Shown here: in pieces, positions 31,295-39,581 of the stretch | How positions within the stretch are numbered: position 1 is the stretch's first letter | Layout of the letters: every line of letters starts with the position of its first letter | NCBI RefSeq assembly: GCF_048268305.1 | Contig: NZ_JBLWVT010000008.1 | Span: 231,362 to 295,361 of the forward strand | Origin: Pseudodonghicola sp048268305 | GTDB taxonomy: Bacteria > Pseudomonadota > Alphaproteobacteria > Rhodobacterales > Rhodobacteraceae | Length of the DNA stretch: 64,000 nt | Direction of reading: 5' to 3' | Program-made: the position numbers and the translations under genes | Notes under the pieces: model-generated | What the model was told of the DNA's origin: nothing | Databases searched by the model: none | The model's input: the letters and a program-made list of their open reading frames with translations, nothing else

Positions 31295-32119
31295 TCAATC
31301 CGGCAGCTTGAACTCCATCGCCTTCAGCGCGTCAGCCAACCGGGCCTTTGCCGATCCGGGGCGCAGCGGTTTGGGCTGGCTTTCATCCGGTGCCCAGCCG
31401 GTCAGGCAGACAAGCTCAAAGCTCGCGCGCAGCCGACCCGAGGCGGTGGCGAAGTGATCGGCATAAAGCTGGGCCGCACGGTCGAAGACGGCGCGCCGGG
31501 TCGGGCGATGCAGGCGGGCGGTCATCACATTGGTTTCGGCCATGCCGCGCAGATCATGCATCAGATGGGTCAGATCGCGGTATTCGGCGGTCAACGTCAG
31601 GCTGTCGGCCACCGGCAGCGCCAGGCCCGCGCGCTGCAGCAATGCGCCGAGATCGCGGATCTCCCCCATCGGGGCGACCCGCGGCGACAGGCCGCCGGTG
31701 ATCTCTGCCTCGGCCTGGCCGAGCACGGCACGCAATTCGGTCAGGGTCTCGCCGCCCAGCATCAGAACCAGCAGGAACCCGTCGGGCTTCAGCGCCCGGC
31801 GGCACTGGATGATCTGACCGACCGGATCATTGGCGGCATGCAGGCACATGGCGTGAATCGCCAGATCGTGCTGTCCGGGTTCCAGATCCAGCGTGTCGTC
31901 ATCGGCGACGATCCGCGCTTGGGGGAAGGCATCGCGCCAGATCTCGGCGAAGGGGGTGACGATGGCGGGAGCGGTAAAGACTCTCTTAACCATCGAGAGG
32001 CGATCCTGAACATCCTCCACCGCGGTGCGGTGCAGGAACAGGCTGTCGTCGCGGGCACGGGCCCGGCGGGTCGTCAGGGCGACGCGGTCGAACAGGGGGG
32101 GAGCGGATGCGGCTGTCAT
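31295..32119 (-). CDS. SAM-dependent methyltransferase family protein (BioC/NDUFAF5-like)
   Basis: The 274-residue protein is a class I methyltransferase-like fold. DLAIHAMCLHAANDP and GFLLVLMLGGETLTELR are features shared with the mitochondrial NDUFAF5 group, whose member hydroxylates an arginine of a complex I subunit, and with the BioC family. N-terminal RRARARDDSLFLHRTAVEDVQDRL-like text (taken in parts) supports that placement. I cannot decide between complex I assembly and another role. No nuo genes lie in this window. Its start codon overlaps that of the divergent comF by 13 bases. Confidence 0.72.
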   Translation of the reverse strand: MTAASAPPLFDRVALTTRRARARDDSLFLHRTAVEDVQDRLSMVKRVFTAPAIVTPFAEIWRDAFPQARIVADDDTLDLEPGQHDLAIHAMCLHAANDPVGQIIQCRRALKPDGFLLVLMLGGETLTELRAVLGQAEAEITGGLSPRVAPMGEIRDLGALLQRAGLALPVADSLTLTAEYRDLTHLMHDLRGMAETNVMTARLHRPTRRAVFDRAAQLYADHFATASGRLRASFELVCLTGWAPDESQPKPLRPGSAKARLADALKAMEFKLPD

Positions 32120-32865
32120 GCGCGGTAGTTAAGCCTTTGCAAGCGGCGTTTCAAACGGCAGTTTCGCTGATCTATCCGCCGCGCTGTCTGGGCTGCGGCA
32201 TCCTGGTCGACAGCGAATTCGGCCTGTGCAGTGCCTGTTGGCGCGACACGCCCTTCATCGGCGGCACGGTCTGCGAAAGCTGCGGCATCCCGCTGATGGG
32301 GGCGCCCGACGGGCAGCGGATCGACTGCGACCATTGTCTTGAGCATCCCCGCCCCTGGCAGAACGGCCGCGCGGCGTTGCTCTATTCCGATCAGGCGCGA
32401 TCGCTCATATTGGGGTTAAAGCATGGTGATCGCCAAGATGTTGTGGGTCCGGCAGCGCAATGGATGGCGCGGGCTGCCCGGCCGATCCTGCGCGAGGGGG
32501 CGCTGATCGCCCCGGTGCCGCTGCATTGGACCCGCCTTTTGCGGCGACGCTATAACCAGGCGGCGCTGCTGGCACGGGGGCTGGCGGCGCAGACGGGGCT
32601 GGAGCATTGCCCCGATCTTCTGCACCGGCATCGCCGTACCAGGATGCTGGAAGAGGCCACGGCAGAGGAGCGTTTTGCCGCACTGGCCAGCGCCATTCGG
32701 GTGCATCCGCGGCGCGCCCATCGGATCGCCGGGCGGGCGGTGCTGCTGGTCGACGATGTGATGACCTCGGGCGCGACGCTTTCGGCCTGCGCAAAGGCCT
32801 GCCACGAGGCCGGCGCGGCGGCCATCGACGTGGTGACACTGGCGCGCGTTGCATTGGAGCATTAA
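32107..32865 (+). CDS. comF: ComF-family amidophosphoribosyltransferase-like protein
   Basis: ComF/GntX-type proteins combine an N-terminal zinc ribbon with a phosphoribosyltransferase domain, and they take part in DNA uptake or purine-related metabolism in various bacteria. The 252-residue protein has four zinc cysteine pairs in part, PPRCLGCGIL, FGLCSACW, CESCGIP and CDHCL. PVPLHWTRLLRRRYNQA and the PRPP-binding loop VLLVDDVMTSGATL are canonical. The ATG at 32107 overlaps the 5' end of the divergent gene. Its GGGGGGAG ribosome site lies in that gene. grxC follows 37 bases after the stop. Confidence 0.9.
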   Translation: MRLSCAVVKPLQAAFQTAVSLIYPPRCLGCGILVDSEFGLCSACWRDTPFIGGTVCESCGIPLMGAPDGQRIDCDHCLEHPRPWQNGRAALLYSDQARSLILGLKHGDRQDVVGPAAQWMARAARPILREGALIAPVPLHWTRLLRRRYNQAALLARGLAAQTGLEHCPDLLHRHRRTRMLEEATAEERFAALASAIRVHPRRAHRIAGRAVLLVDDVMTSGATLSACAKACHEAGAAAIDVVTLARVALEH

Positions 32866-32902
32866 ATCCCTGAGAAAGGGAGGGCATCCAGAGGGCACGC
32901 AT

Positions 32903-33163
32903 ATGAAACCCGTCGAAATCTATACCTCGCCGATCTGCGGCTATTGTCACGCGGCCAAGCGGCTGCTGAACCAGAAGGGCGTCGAATACTCCGAAATCGA
33001 CGTGATCGCCCATCCCGACCGCAAGCCGGAGATGATCGAACGCGCCAACGGGCGTCGTACCGTGCCGCAGATCTTCATCGGGGGCATCCATGTGGGCGGC
33101 TGTGACGATCTCTATGAACTGGAGCAGGCCGGCAAGCTCGACCCGATGCTGGCAGATCAATGA
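32903..33163 (+). CDS. grxC: Glutaredoxin 3
   Basis: GrxC is a glutathione-dependent dithiol reductant. The 86-residue product has the thioredoxin fold with active site CGYC (IYTSPICGYCHAAKRLL), the cis-proline loop RRTVPQIFIGG and the GSH-site GGCDDLY. This is a dithiol form, one residue different from the classical CPYC. ATG at 32903 follows GAGGG. Its stop overlaps the start of the nitrilase gene by four bases (ATGA). grxC and the nitrilase form an operon, probably continuing from comF. Confidence 0.94.
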   Translation: MKPVEIYTSPICGYCHAAKRLLNQKGVEYSEIDVIAHPDRKPEMIERANGRRTVPQIFIGGIHVGGCDDLYELEQAGKLDPMLADQ

Positions 33164-33990
33164 AGGCCGCGCTGCTGCAGCTCTGTTCCGGCGACGATCC
33201 GGCGGACAACCTGCGCCAGGTCCAGTGGATGCTGGCCGAGGCCGCGGCCGAGGGGGTGAAATTCGCCCTGACGCCCGAGGTGACGAACTGCTTTTCGCCC
33301 AGCCGGGACCGTCAGCGCGCCATGCTGCGGACCGAGGCCGAGGATGAAACCCTGCCTGCCCTGCGTCAGCAGGCGGAAGAGCTGGGGATCTGGCTGCTGA
33401 TCGGCTCGCTGGGGCTCAAGACCGGGGATGCCGACGGGCGGTTCGCCAACCGGTCGTTCCTGATCGGTCCCGATGGCGGCATCCGGGCGCGCTATGACAA
33501 GATCCACATGTTCGACGTGCAGGTCACGCCGGAGGAGACCTATCGCGAATCAGCCGCCTATCGGCCCGGCGATCGCGCCGTGTTGGCGCAGACCGATTTC
33601 GCGCCGGTGGGGATGACGATCTGCTATGACATCCGCTTCCCGCATCTCTATCAGAAGCTCGCGCTGGCCGGGGCCAAGGTGCTGACGATCCCGGCCGCCT
33701 TCTCTCCGGTTACCGGGGCGGCGCATTGGGAACCGCTACTGCGCGCCCGGGCGATCGAGACCGGTTGCTTCGTGCTGGCCCCGGGTCAGACCGGGATGCA
33801 TCCGGCGACCGAGGGCAAGCCGCGCGCCACCCATGGGCACAGCATGGCAATCTCCCCCTGGGGCGAGGTTCTGGTCGATGGCGGCACCGAGGTGGGGCTG
33901 CATGTCTTTGACATGGATCTGGATCAGGTCGAGGAGGCCCGCCGCAAGGTGCCGTCCCTGTCCCATATCCGGGCCTTCGACGGGCCGTGA
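33160..33990 (+). CDS. Carbon-nitrogen hydrolase (nitrilase superfamily, Nit/omega-amidase-like)
   Basis: The 276-residue protein has the Glu-Lys-Cys triad of the superfamily: ALTPEVTN (Glu about 43), YDKIHMFDV (Lys about 111), and GMTICYDIRFP (Cys about 154). The order and spacing resemble the Nit1/Nit2 branch. Nit1 members hydrolyse deaminated glutathione, which would make sense beside grxC, and Nit2 members act on omega-amides. Which one applies is not decided by eye. Start overlaps the grxC stop; a MarR-type regulator follows after 27 bases. Confidence 0.87.
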   Translation: MKAALLQLCSGDDPADNLRQVQWMLAEAAAEGVKFALTPEVTNCFSPSRDRQRAMLRTEAEDETLPALRQQAEELGIWLLIGSLGLKTGDADGRFANRSFLIGPDGGIRARYDKIHMFDVQVTPEETYRESAAYRPGDRAVLAQTDFAPVGMTICYDIRFPHLYQKLALAGAKVLTIPAAFSPVTGAAHWEPLLRARAIETGCFVLAPGQTGMHPATEGKPRATHGHSMAISPWGEVLVDGGTEVGLHVFDMDLDQVEEARRKVPSLSHIRAFDGP

Positions 33991-34017
33991 TGTGGCCCCG
34001 TTGCCCTGCGAGCGCGC

Positions 34018-34464
34018 ATGAGTGAAGATCCCAACACGCCCCTGGCGGTGGCCCTGTTCAGCGAGCTGCTGATCGCCGATCAGCTGCTGCGCAACCGTCT
34101 TGGCCGGGTGCTGCCGAAGGGGATGGAGATTTCGCATTTCTCCATCCTCAACCATCTGGCCTTCGTGCAGGATGAACGCACGCCGGCGCAGCTGGCGGAT
34201 ACCTTCCATGTGACGCGCGGCGCGATCACCAACACGCTGAGCAAGCTGGAATGGGCGGGCTACGTGCATATCCGCCCCGACTGGGACGATGCCCGGCGCA
34301 AGATGGTGGCGATCAGCCCGGCCGGACGGCGGGCGCGGGATCAGGCGATTTCGGCGATCGCGCCGATGATCAGTCAGATGGTGGGTGAGCTTGGCGTCGA
34401 CAAGGTTCGCGCCGCCCTGCCGGTGCTGCGCGATCTGCGCGGACGGCTGGAGAAGGAAGGCTAG
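34018..34464 (+). CDS. MarR-family transcriptional regulator
   Basis: MarR proteins are dimeric winged-helix regulators that often respond to small ligands. The 148-residue protein has the recognition region TPAQLADTFHVTRGAITNTL and the wing RPDWDDARRKMVAISPAG (D-x-R motif), both standard. The long N- and C-terminal helices form the dimer. It is distal to comF-grxC-nitrilase, and its target is unknown. No clear palindrome typical of MarR operators is seen upstream. The ribosome site is weak (GCGAG). Confidence 0.85.
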   Translation: MSEDPNTPLAVALFSELLIADQLLRNRLGRVLPKGMEISHFSILNHLAFVQDERTPAQLADTFHVTRGAITNTLSKLEWAGYVHIRPDWDDARRKMVAISPAGRRARDQAISAIAPMISQMVGELGVDKVRAALPVLRDLRGRLEKEG

Positions 34465-34514
34465 GGGCCGCGGTCTGGCTTTGAGAAGAGCTTGGCGGGA
34501 GCGCTGATATCGCG

Positions 34515-34564
34515 CCGGGGCGTCAGCCCCGGTTCGCACCCGCCCTGGGGCCGGGTGCGAACCT
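34515..34564. repeat. Intergenic hairpin repeat, family B copy 2
   Basis: CCGGGGC-GTCA-GCCCCGG (34515-34532), then GGTTCGCACCCG (34531-34542) pairing with CGGGTGCGAACC (34552-34563). The A-T pair here is a G-C pair in the copy at 12481-12564, so the stem is kept while its bases change. It sits between the MarR gene and ubiG. Confidence 0.75.
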
Positions 34565-34586
34565 TAATCTCTTGAAACCCGTCGCC

Positions 34587-35333
34587 TTACCCGCGTTTTA
34601 CGCTGGCGGTCACATAGTTCACGCTGAGATCGCGGGGAGAGATCGACCAGCTCCAGCTCAGCGGGTTGAAGACAAAGCCCTTGCGGTCCACCGGCTCCAC
34701 TCCCGACTGGCGCAGAAGCTCGATCAGCTCGTCCGGGGTGATGAATTTCGACCATTCATGGGTGCCCCTGGGCAGCCAGCGCATGATCACCTCTGCCCCC
34801 AGGATGGTCACCGCATAGGATTTCGGATTGCGGTTGATGGTCGAACAGATGTGCAGCCCGCCCGCCTTCAGCAGTTCGCGGCAGGCGGTGAGATAGGACA
34901 GTGGATCGGCCACATGTTCGACCACCTCCATGTTCAACACCACGTCGAACTGTTCGCCGGCGGCCGCCAGGGCCTCGGCCGTGGTGTGGCGATAGTCGAT
35001 CTCGAGCCCGGATTGCTCGGCGTGAATCCGCGCGACCGGCAGGTTCTTTTCGGCGGCGTCGGCGCCGACCACCTCGGCCCCGAGGCGCGCCATCGGTTCG
35101 GACAGCAGGCCGCCGCCGCAACCGATATCCAGAAGACGCAGACCTGCGAAGGGCTTGGGCAGGCGCAGATCGCGGTCGAACTGCCCGGCGATCTGGCCGG
35201 TGATGTAATCCAGCCGGCAGGGATTGAGCATGTGCAGCGGCTTGAATTTGCCGGACGGATCCCACCATTCCGCCGCCATCGCCTCGAATTTGGCGATTTC
35301 CGAAGGGTCGACCGTGGATTCAGACGCTTGCAT
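34587..35333 (-). CDS. ubiG: Ubiquinone biosynthesis O-methyltransferase UbiG
   Basis: UbiG carries out both O-methylations in ubiquinone biosynthesis. The 248-residue protein has EAMAAEWWDPSGKFKPLHMLNPCR near the N-terminus (read in parts), SAM motif I LLDIGCGGGLLSEPMARLGA, DVVLNMEVVEHVADP, and the C-terminal LSVNYVTASVKRG. Start ATG at 35333 gives MQASESTVDPSE, the usual UbiG N-terminus; a GTG at 35342 would add three residues. It is divergent from pip, with about 48 bases between the starts. Confidence 0.93.
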   Translation of the reverse strand: MQASESTVDPSEIAKFEAMAAEWWDPSGKFKPLHMLNPCRLDYITGQIAGQFDRDLRLPKPFAGLRLLDIGCGGGLLSEPMARLGAEVVGADAAEKNLPVARIHAEQSGLEIDYRHTTAEALAAAGEQFDVVLNMEVVEHVADPLSYLTACRELLKAGGLHICSTINRNPKSYAVTILGAEVIMRWLPRGTHEWSKFITPDELIELLRQSGVEPVDRKGFVFNPLSWSWSISPRDLSVNYVTASVKRG

Positions 35334-35381
35334 TCCGTTCACCGTTCGCTCTTTTATCCGTTGAAGGTATATAGGTCAGTA

Positions 35382-36359
35382 ATGGACAAAATCCCGGATC
35401 AAAAGCGCGCAGTGCAGTATCTTTACCCGCCGGTCGATGCGTTCGATCAGCGCATGCTGGACGTGGGCCAAGGCCATACGGTCTATATGGAGCAGAGCGG
35501 GAATCCCGAGGGCATTCCCGTCGTGGTGCTGCACGGCGGCCCCGGCGGCGGCTGCAGCCCGGCGATGCGGCGCTATTTCGATCCCAAGATCTATCGGGTG
35601 ATCATGTTCGACCAGCGTGGCTGTGGCCGGTCGCGGCCGCATGCCTCGGTCAAGGACAATACCACCTGGCATCTGGTCGCCGATATCGAACGCATCCGGA
35701 CCCTGCTGGGGATCGAGGCCTGGGCGGTGTTCGGCGGCAGCTGGGGCGCCACCCTGTCGCTGATCTATGCCCAGACCCATCCCGACCGGGTGACGCATCT
35801 GATCCTGCGCGGCGTCTTCCTGATGACCAAGGCCGAGCTTGACTGGTTCTACGGCGGCGGCGCGGGCAAGTTCTGGCCCGAGGTCTGGGCCCGTTTCGTC
35901 AGCCTGATCCCGGCAGAGGAACACAGCGATCTGATCGCCGCCTATCACAAGCGGCTGTTTTCCGGGAATATCTCGGAAGAGATCACCTATGCCCGCGCCT
36001 GGGCGTCGTGGGAAAACGCGCTCGCCTCGATCCATTCGCATGGCCATTCCGGCGACACGCCCGGCGATTACGCCCGCGCCTTTGCGCGGCTTGAGAATCA
36101 CTATTTCGTCAATGGCGGGTTCCTGGAATTTGATGGTCAGATCCTGGCCAATATGGGGCGGATTTCCCATATCCCCGGGGTGATCGTCCAAGGCCGCTAT
36201 GACATGATCTGCCCCCCCACCGCCGCCTGGCGGCTGAATGAACTCTGGCCCGCCTGTGATCTGACCATGGTGCGCCATGCTGGCCACGCGCTGTCCGAAC
36301 CCGGGATCAGCGCCGAGCTGGTGCGCGCGATGGACCGGATTGCCGAGGATCTGCGATGA
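35382..36359 (+). CDS. pip: Proline iminopeptidase
   Basis: This alpha/beta hydrolase releases N-terminal proline from peptides. The 325-residue protein has the oxyanion motif HGGPGGG, the nucleophile elbow GGSWGATL (Ser about 113), MFDQRGCGRS, and the C-terminal GRYDMICPP with catalytic Asp and RHAGHALSEPG with catalytic His. The start MDKIPDQKRAVQYLYPP is typical of bacterial Pip, which begins with LYPP text. A much longer upstream in-frame reading crosses ubiG and is rejected. Its stop overlaps the next gene's ATG by four bases. Confidence 0.94.
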   Translation: MDKIPDQKRAVQYLYPPVDAFDQRMLDVGQGHTVYMEQSGNPEGIPVVVLHGGPGGGCSPAMRRYFDPKIYRVIMFDQRGCGRSRPHASVKDNTTWHLVADIERIRTLLGIEAWAVFGGSWGATLSLIYAQTHPDRVTHLILRGVFLMTKAELDWFYGGGAGKFWPEVWARFVSLIPAEEHSDLIAAYHKRLFSGNISEEITYARAWASWENALASIHSHGHSGDTPGDYARAFARLENHYFVNGGFLEFDGQILANMGRISHIPGVIVQGRYDMICPPTAAWRLNELWPACDLTMVRHAGHALSEPGISAELVRAMDRIAEDLR

Positions 36360-37192
36360 CCCGGATCGACCGCCGCGCGCTCTTTACCTCGGGTGCCGCC
36401 GCGGCGCTGCTGGCGGCCACCGGCGTGTCGCTGGCGGCGGCGCCGCGGCCCGGTGGGCATCTGCGTCTGGCGGTGCCGCGCGACGGATCGCTGGACCGGG
36501 TGGCGCGCGGCGCGGTGTTTGACGGGCTGACCGAAATCGGCCCCGACGGCGCCCTGCGCCCGGAATTGGCAGCAAACTGGACCGGCAGCTCCGACGCTCG
36601 CCGCTGGCGGTTTGAATTGCGTGAGGGCGTGGCGTTTCACGATGGCCGCCCGCTGGGCGTCGAGGATGCGGTTGCCTCTTTCCGCGCCTGGGAGGTGCCC
36701 GGCGTGACCCGGATCGAGGCGGAACGGCCCCGGACCCTGCTGGTCGAACTGGCCGCGGGCGATCCCGATCTGCCCTATCGGCTGGCCGCGGCGGATCGGA
36801 TCGTGGCACCGGCCGGTGCGCTGGATCGCCCCTTGGCCGAGGCCGTCGGCACTGGCGCCTATCGCGTCGAGCGGGCGCAGGAGGCACGGCATTTTCGGGC
36901 CACCCGGGTCGATGGCCATTACAAGCAGGGGCTGGCTGGCTGGGCCGACAGCGTTGAAATCATCGTCATCCCCGACGCCCGCGTCCGGGCCGAGGCGCTG
37001 CGCGACGGTTTTGTCGACGTGGCTGCGTTGCCGGCGCCCGAGGGGCTGCTGGATCAGGGCGATTTCCGCTATCACCCCTCGGTCGACAATATGGCTTTGG
37101 CCGCCCGTCGCGGTGTCGGCATTCCGCGCAGGATCGGCGCCCGCGCGCCGCTGGATGACGGGCGGATCGCCGAGCGGTGGTGGCTGGTCTGA
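36356..37192 (+). CDS. Short SBP_bac_5-type solute-binding protein
   Basis: The 278-residue product begins MTRIDRRALFTSGAAAALL, a twin-arginine export signal. The mature part matches the N-terminal half of family 5 (dipeptide/nickel type) binding proteins: FDGLTEIGPDGALRPELAA, RWRFELREGVAFHDGRPLG and GTGAYRVE. A typical member has 480-530 residues, so roughly the last 200 are missing. The end is clean and no frameshifted continuation is seen in the following bases. It could be a genuinely reduced protein. It is coupled to pip (ATGA overlap), perhaps linked to peptide use; that is inference. Confidence 0.7.
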   Translation: MTRIDRRALFTSGAAAALLAATGVSLAAAPRPGGHLRLAVPRDGSLDRVARGAVFDGLTEIGPDGALRPELAANWTGSSDARRWRFELREGVAFHDGRPLGVEDAVASFRAWEVPGVTRIEAERPRTLLVELAAGDPDLPYRLAAADRIVAPAGALDRPLAEAVGTGAYRVERAQEARHFRATRVDGHYKQGLAGWADSVEIIVIPDARVRAEALRDGFVDVAALPAPEGLLDQGDFRYHPSVDNMALAARRGVGIPRRIGARAPLDDGRIAERWWLV

Positions 37193-37223
37193 GGCGCCCC
37201 TTGCCGGCCTGCAGACTTGGGGC

Positions 37224-37252
37224 TTGAAGATTCGCCCCCCTTGGCGTATATG
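37224..37252 (+). promoter_or_regulatory. Candidate promoter of rimP-nusA-infB operon
   Basis: TTGAAG (37224-37229), 17-base spacer, TATATG (37247-37252). Transcription would start near 37259, giving a leader of about 85 bases before rimP, which contains the attenuator described next. Confidence 0.5.
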
Positions 37253-37309
37253 CCCCTCAACAGCGGCGCGTCGGGCTCTCTGGGCTTGGGGCACCACCGG
37301 ATAATTTTC

Positions 37310-37332
37310 ACGGGCCGCGCGCCCGTTTTTTT
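37310..37332 (+). terminator. Attenuator-like terminator in rimP leader
   Basis: ACGGGC (37310-37315), loop CGCGC, GCCCGT (37321-37326), then a run of T to 37332, only 13 bases before the rimP ATG. An upstream GGCGCG (37265-37270) can pair with CGCGCC (37318-37323) and break this hairpin. The terminator sits inside the operon leader, so it must be bypassed for expression. NusA is known to control its own operon in E. coli. Confidence 0.6.
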
Positions 37333-37345
37333 GTGTTTGGATGAC

Positions 37346-37936
37346 ATGAGCAACGATCTGATAGCAAAGGCCGCGATAGACCGGCGCCTGGCCGAGATCA
37401 TCACCCCCGTGATCGAGGATCTGGGGTTTGAACTGGTCCGTGTCCGGTTGATGTCTGGCAAATCCACCCTCCTGCAGATCATGGCCGACCGCCCCGATGG
37501 CGGCATCGAGGTGGATGATTGCGCAGCGATCTCCAATGCCGTGAGCGCGGTTCTGGATGTCGAGGATCCGGTCCTGGACGCCTATACGCTGGAGGTGTCC
37601 AGTCCGGGCATCGACCGGCCGCTGACCCGGCTGAAGGACTTTGATACCTACGAGGGCTATGAGGCGAAGATCGAGACCTCGGAATTGATCGACGGTCGCC
37701 GCCGCTTCAAGGGCGTGCTGGCCGGGGTCGAGGGCAACGAGGTTCTGATCAACATCGAACAGGATGGCGAAGAGGTCACCATCGGGCTCAACTTCGATTG
37801 GCTGAGCGATGCCAAGCTGGTGCTGACCGACGAGCTGATCAAGGAAATGCTGCGCCAGCGCAAGGCCGCCGGCCTGTTGGACGAAGACAAGTTTGACGAA
37901 ATCGAGACCGAAGGGTCCGCCCAGGAGGACATGTGA
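37346..37936 (+). CDS. rimP: Ribosome maturation factor RimP
   Basis: RimP is needed for 30S subunit maturation. The 196-residue protein has the N-terminal domain LVRVRLMSGKSTLLQIMADRP (in parts), the conserved EVSSPGIDRPL, and the C-terminal SH3-like domain. C-terminal residues are acidic (DEIETEGSAQEDM). ATG at 37346 overlaps out of frame with ATG at 37341. The track from a far upstream start is rejected since it passes through the terminator. Stop TGA at 37934-37936 overlaps the nusA ATG. First gene of the operon. Confidence 0.94.
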   Translation: MSNDLIAKAAIDRRLAEIITPVIEDLGFELVRVRLMSGKSTLLQIMADRPDGGIEVDDCAAISNAVSAVLDVEDPVLDAYTLEVSSPGIDRPLTRLKDFDTYEGYEAKIETSELIDGRRRFKGVLAGVEGNEVLINIEQDGEEVTIGLNFDWLSDAKLVLTDELIKEMLRQRKAAGLLDEDKFDEIETEGSAQEDM

Positions 37937-39558
37937 TGGCAATCACTTCCGCAAACCAGCTTGAGCTGCTGCAAACCGCCGAAGCGGTGGCCCGGGAAAA
38001 GATGATCGACCCCGGGCTGGTGATCGAGGCGATGGAAGAGTCCCTCGCGCGCGCGGCGAAGAGCCGGTATGGCTCCGAGATGGACATTCGCGTCCATATC
38101 GACCGCAAGACCGGCAAGGCCACCTTCACCCGGGTGCGGACCGTCGTCGAGGATGACGAGCTTGAGAATTATCAGGCCGAGTTGACCGTTCAGCAAGCCA
38201 AGCAGTACATGGCCGATCCCAAGGTGGGCGATCAGTTCGTGGAAGAGGTGCCGCCGGTCGAAATGGGCCGGATCGCGGCGCAGAGCGCCAAGCAGGTGAT
38301 CCTGCAGAAGGTGCGCGAGGCCGAACGTGACCGTCAATATGCGGAATTCAAGGATCGCAAGGGCAGCATCATCAACGGTGTCGTCAAGCGCGAGGAATAT
38401 GGCAACGTCATCGTCGATGTCGGCGCCGGCGAGGCGATCCTGCGTCGCAACGAGAAGATCGGCCGCGAAAGCTATCGTCCGAACGACCGTATCCGCTGCT
38501 ATATCAAGGACGTGCGTCGCGAACCGCGTGGCCCGCAGATCTTCCTCAGCCGTACCGCTCCGGAATTCATGGCTGAGCTGTTCAAGATGGAAGTGCCGGA
38601 AATCTATGATGGCATCATCGAGATCAAGGCCGTGGCCCGTGACCCTGGTTCGCGTGCCAAGATCGCCGTGGTTTCCTATGACAACTCGATCGACCCGGTC
38701 GGCGCCTGCGTCGGTATGCGCGGTTCGCGCGTGCAGGCCGTGGTGAACGAGCTGCAGGGCGAGAAGATCGACATCATTCCGTGGTCGGACGATATGCCGA
38801 CCTTCCTGGTCAACGCGCTGCAGCCGGCCGAAGTGTCGAAAGTGGTGTTGGACGAGGAAGCCGGCAAGATCGAGGTCGTGGTCCCCGAGGAACAACTGTC
38901 GCTGGCGATCGGCCGGCGTGGTCAGAACGTGCGTCTGGCCAGCCAGCTGACCGGGCTCGACATCGACATCATGACCGAGGAAGAGGAAAGCGCGCGTCGC
39001 CAGAAGGAATTCGAACTGCGCACCAAGCTGTTCATGGATACCCTCGATCTTGACGAGTTCTTCGCTCAGCTTCTGGTGTCCGAAGGTTTCACCAACCTCG
39101 AAGAGGTCGCCTATGTCGATCTCGATGAGCTGCTGGTGATCGACGGTGTCGACGAAAGCACCGCCGAGGAACTGCAGGCGCGGGCCCGCGATTACCTGGA
39201 AGCCCAGGCCAAGGCGGCGCTGGATAATGCCCGCGCGCTTGGCGCCGAGGACAGCCTTATTGATTTCGAAGGCCTGACACCCCAAATGGTGGAAGCGCTG
39301 GCCAAGGATGGCATCAAGACGCTGGAAGACTTCGCCACCTGCGCTGACTGGGAACTGGCCGGGGGCTGGACCTCGGTGAATGGCGAGCGGGTCAAGGACG
39401 AAGGCATTCTCGAGCCCTTCGACGTCTCGCTGGAAGAAGCGCAGAACATGGTGATGACTGCGCGGGTCATGCTGGGCTGGGTTGATCCGACCGAGCTGGA
39501 AGGTGATGAAGACGCCGAGCTGGCCGATGACGCCGGCGACGAGGAGGCCGAGGCCTGA
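37936..39558 (+). CDS. nusA: Transcription termination/antitermination factor NusA
   Basis: NusA binds RNA polymerase and RNA and modulates pausing, termination and antitermination. The 540-residue protein has the N-terminal polymerase-binding domain, S1 (about 130-200, GSIINGVVKREEYGNVIVDV in parts), KH1 and KH2 (GACVGMRGSRVQAVVNEL; LAIGRRGQNVRLA), then C-terminal acidic repeats that are alphaproteobacterial in style and end GDEEAEA. AGGAGG precedes the ATG at 37936 with 8 bases. The ATG overlaps the rimP stop (TGATG). Confidence 0.96.
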   Translation: MAITSANQLELLQTAEAVAREKMIDPGLVIEAMEESLARAAKSRYGSEMDIRVHIDRKTGKATFTRVRTVVEDDELENYQAELTVQQAKQYMADPKVGDQFVEEVPPVEMGRIAAQSAKQVILQKVREAERDRQYAEFKDRKGSIINGVVKREEYGNVIVDVGAGEAILRRNEKIGRESYRPNDRIRCYIKDVRREPRGPQIFLSRTAPEFMAELFKMEVPEIYDGIIEIKAVARDPGSRAKIAVVSYDNSIDPVGACVGMRGSRVQAVVNELQGEKIDIIPWSDDMPTFLVNALQPAEVSKVVLDEEAGKIEVVVPEEQLSLAIGRRGQNVRLASQLTGLDIDIMTEEEESARRQKEFELRTKLFMDTLDLDEFFAQLLVSEGFTNLEEVAYVDLDELLVIDGVDESTAEELQARARDYLEAQAKAALDNARALGAEDSLIDFEGLTPQMVEALAKDGIKTLEDFATCADWELAGGWTSVNGERVKDEGILEPFDVSLEEAQNMVMTARVMLGWVDPTELEGDEDAELADDAGDEEAEA

Positions 39559-39581
39559 TCTCGGGTCCGGTGGAGTTTGAC

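Noticed and set aside
34572..35381. N-terminal extension of pip
   Set aside because: In frame, but it crosses ubiG on the other strand and does not resemble Pip; ATG at 35382 fits the family start.
36197..37942. Open frame of about 581 codons antisense to pip, the SBP-like gene and rimP
   Set aside because: Crosses three sense genes and two regulatory sites without any motif.
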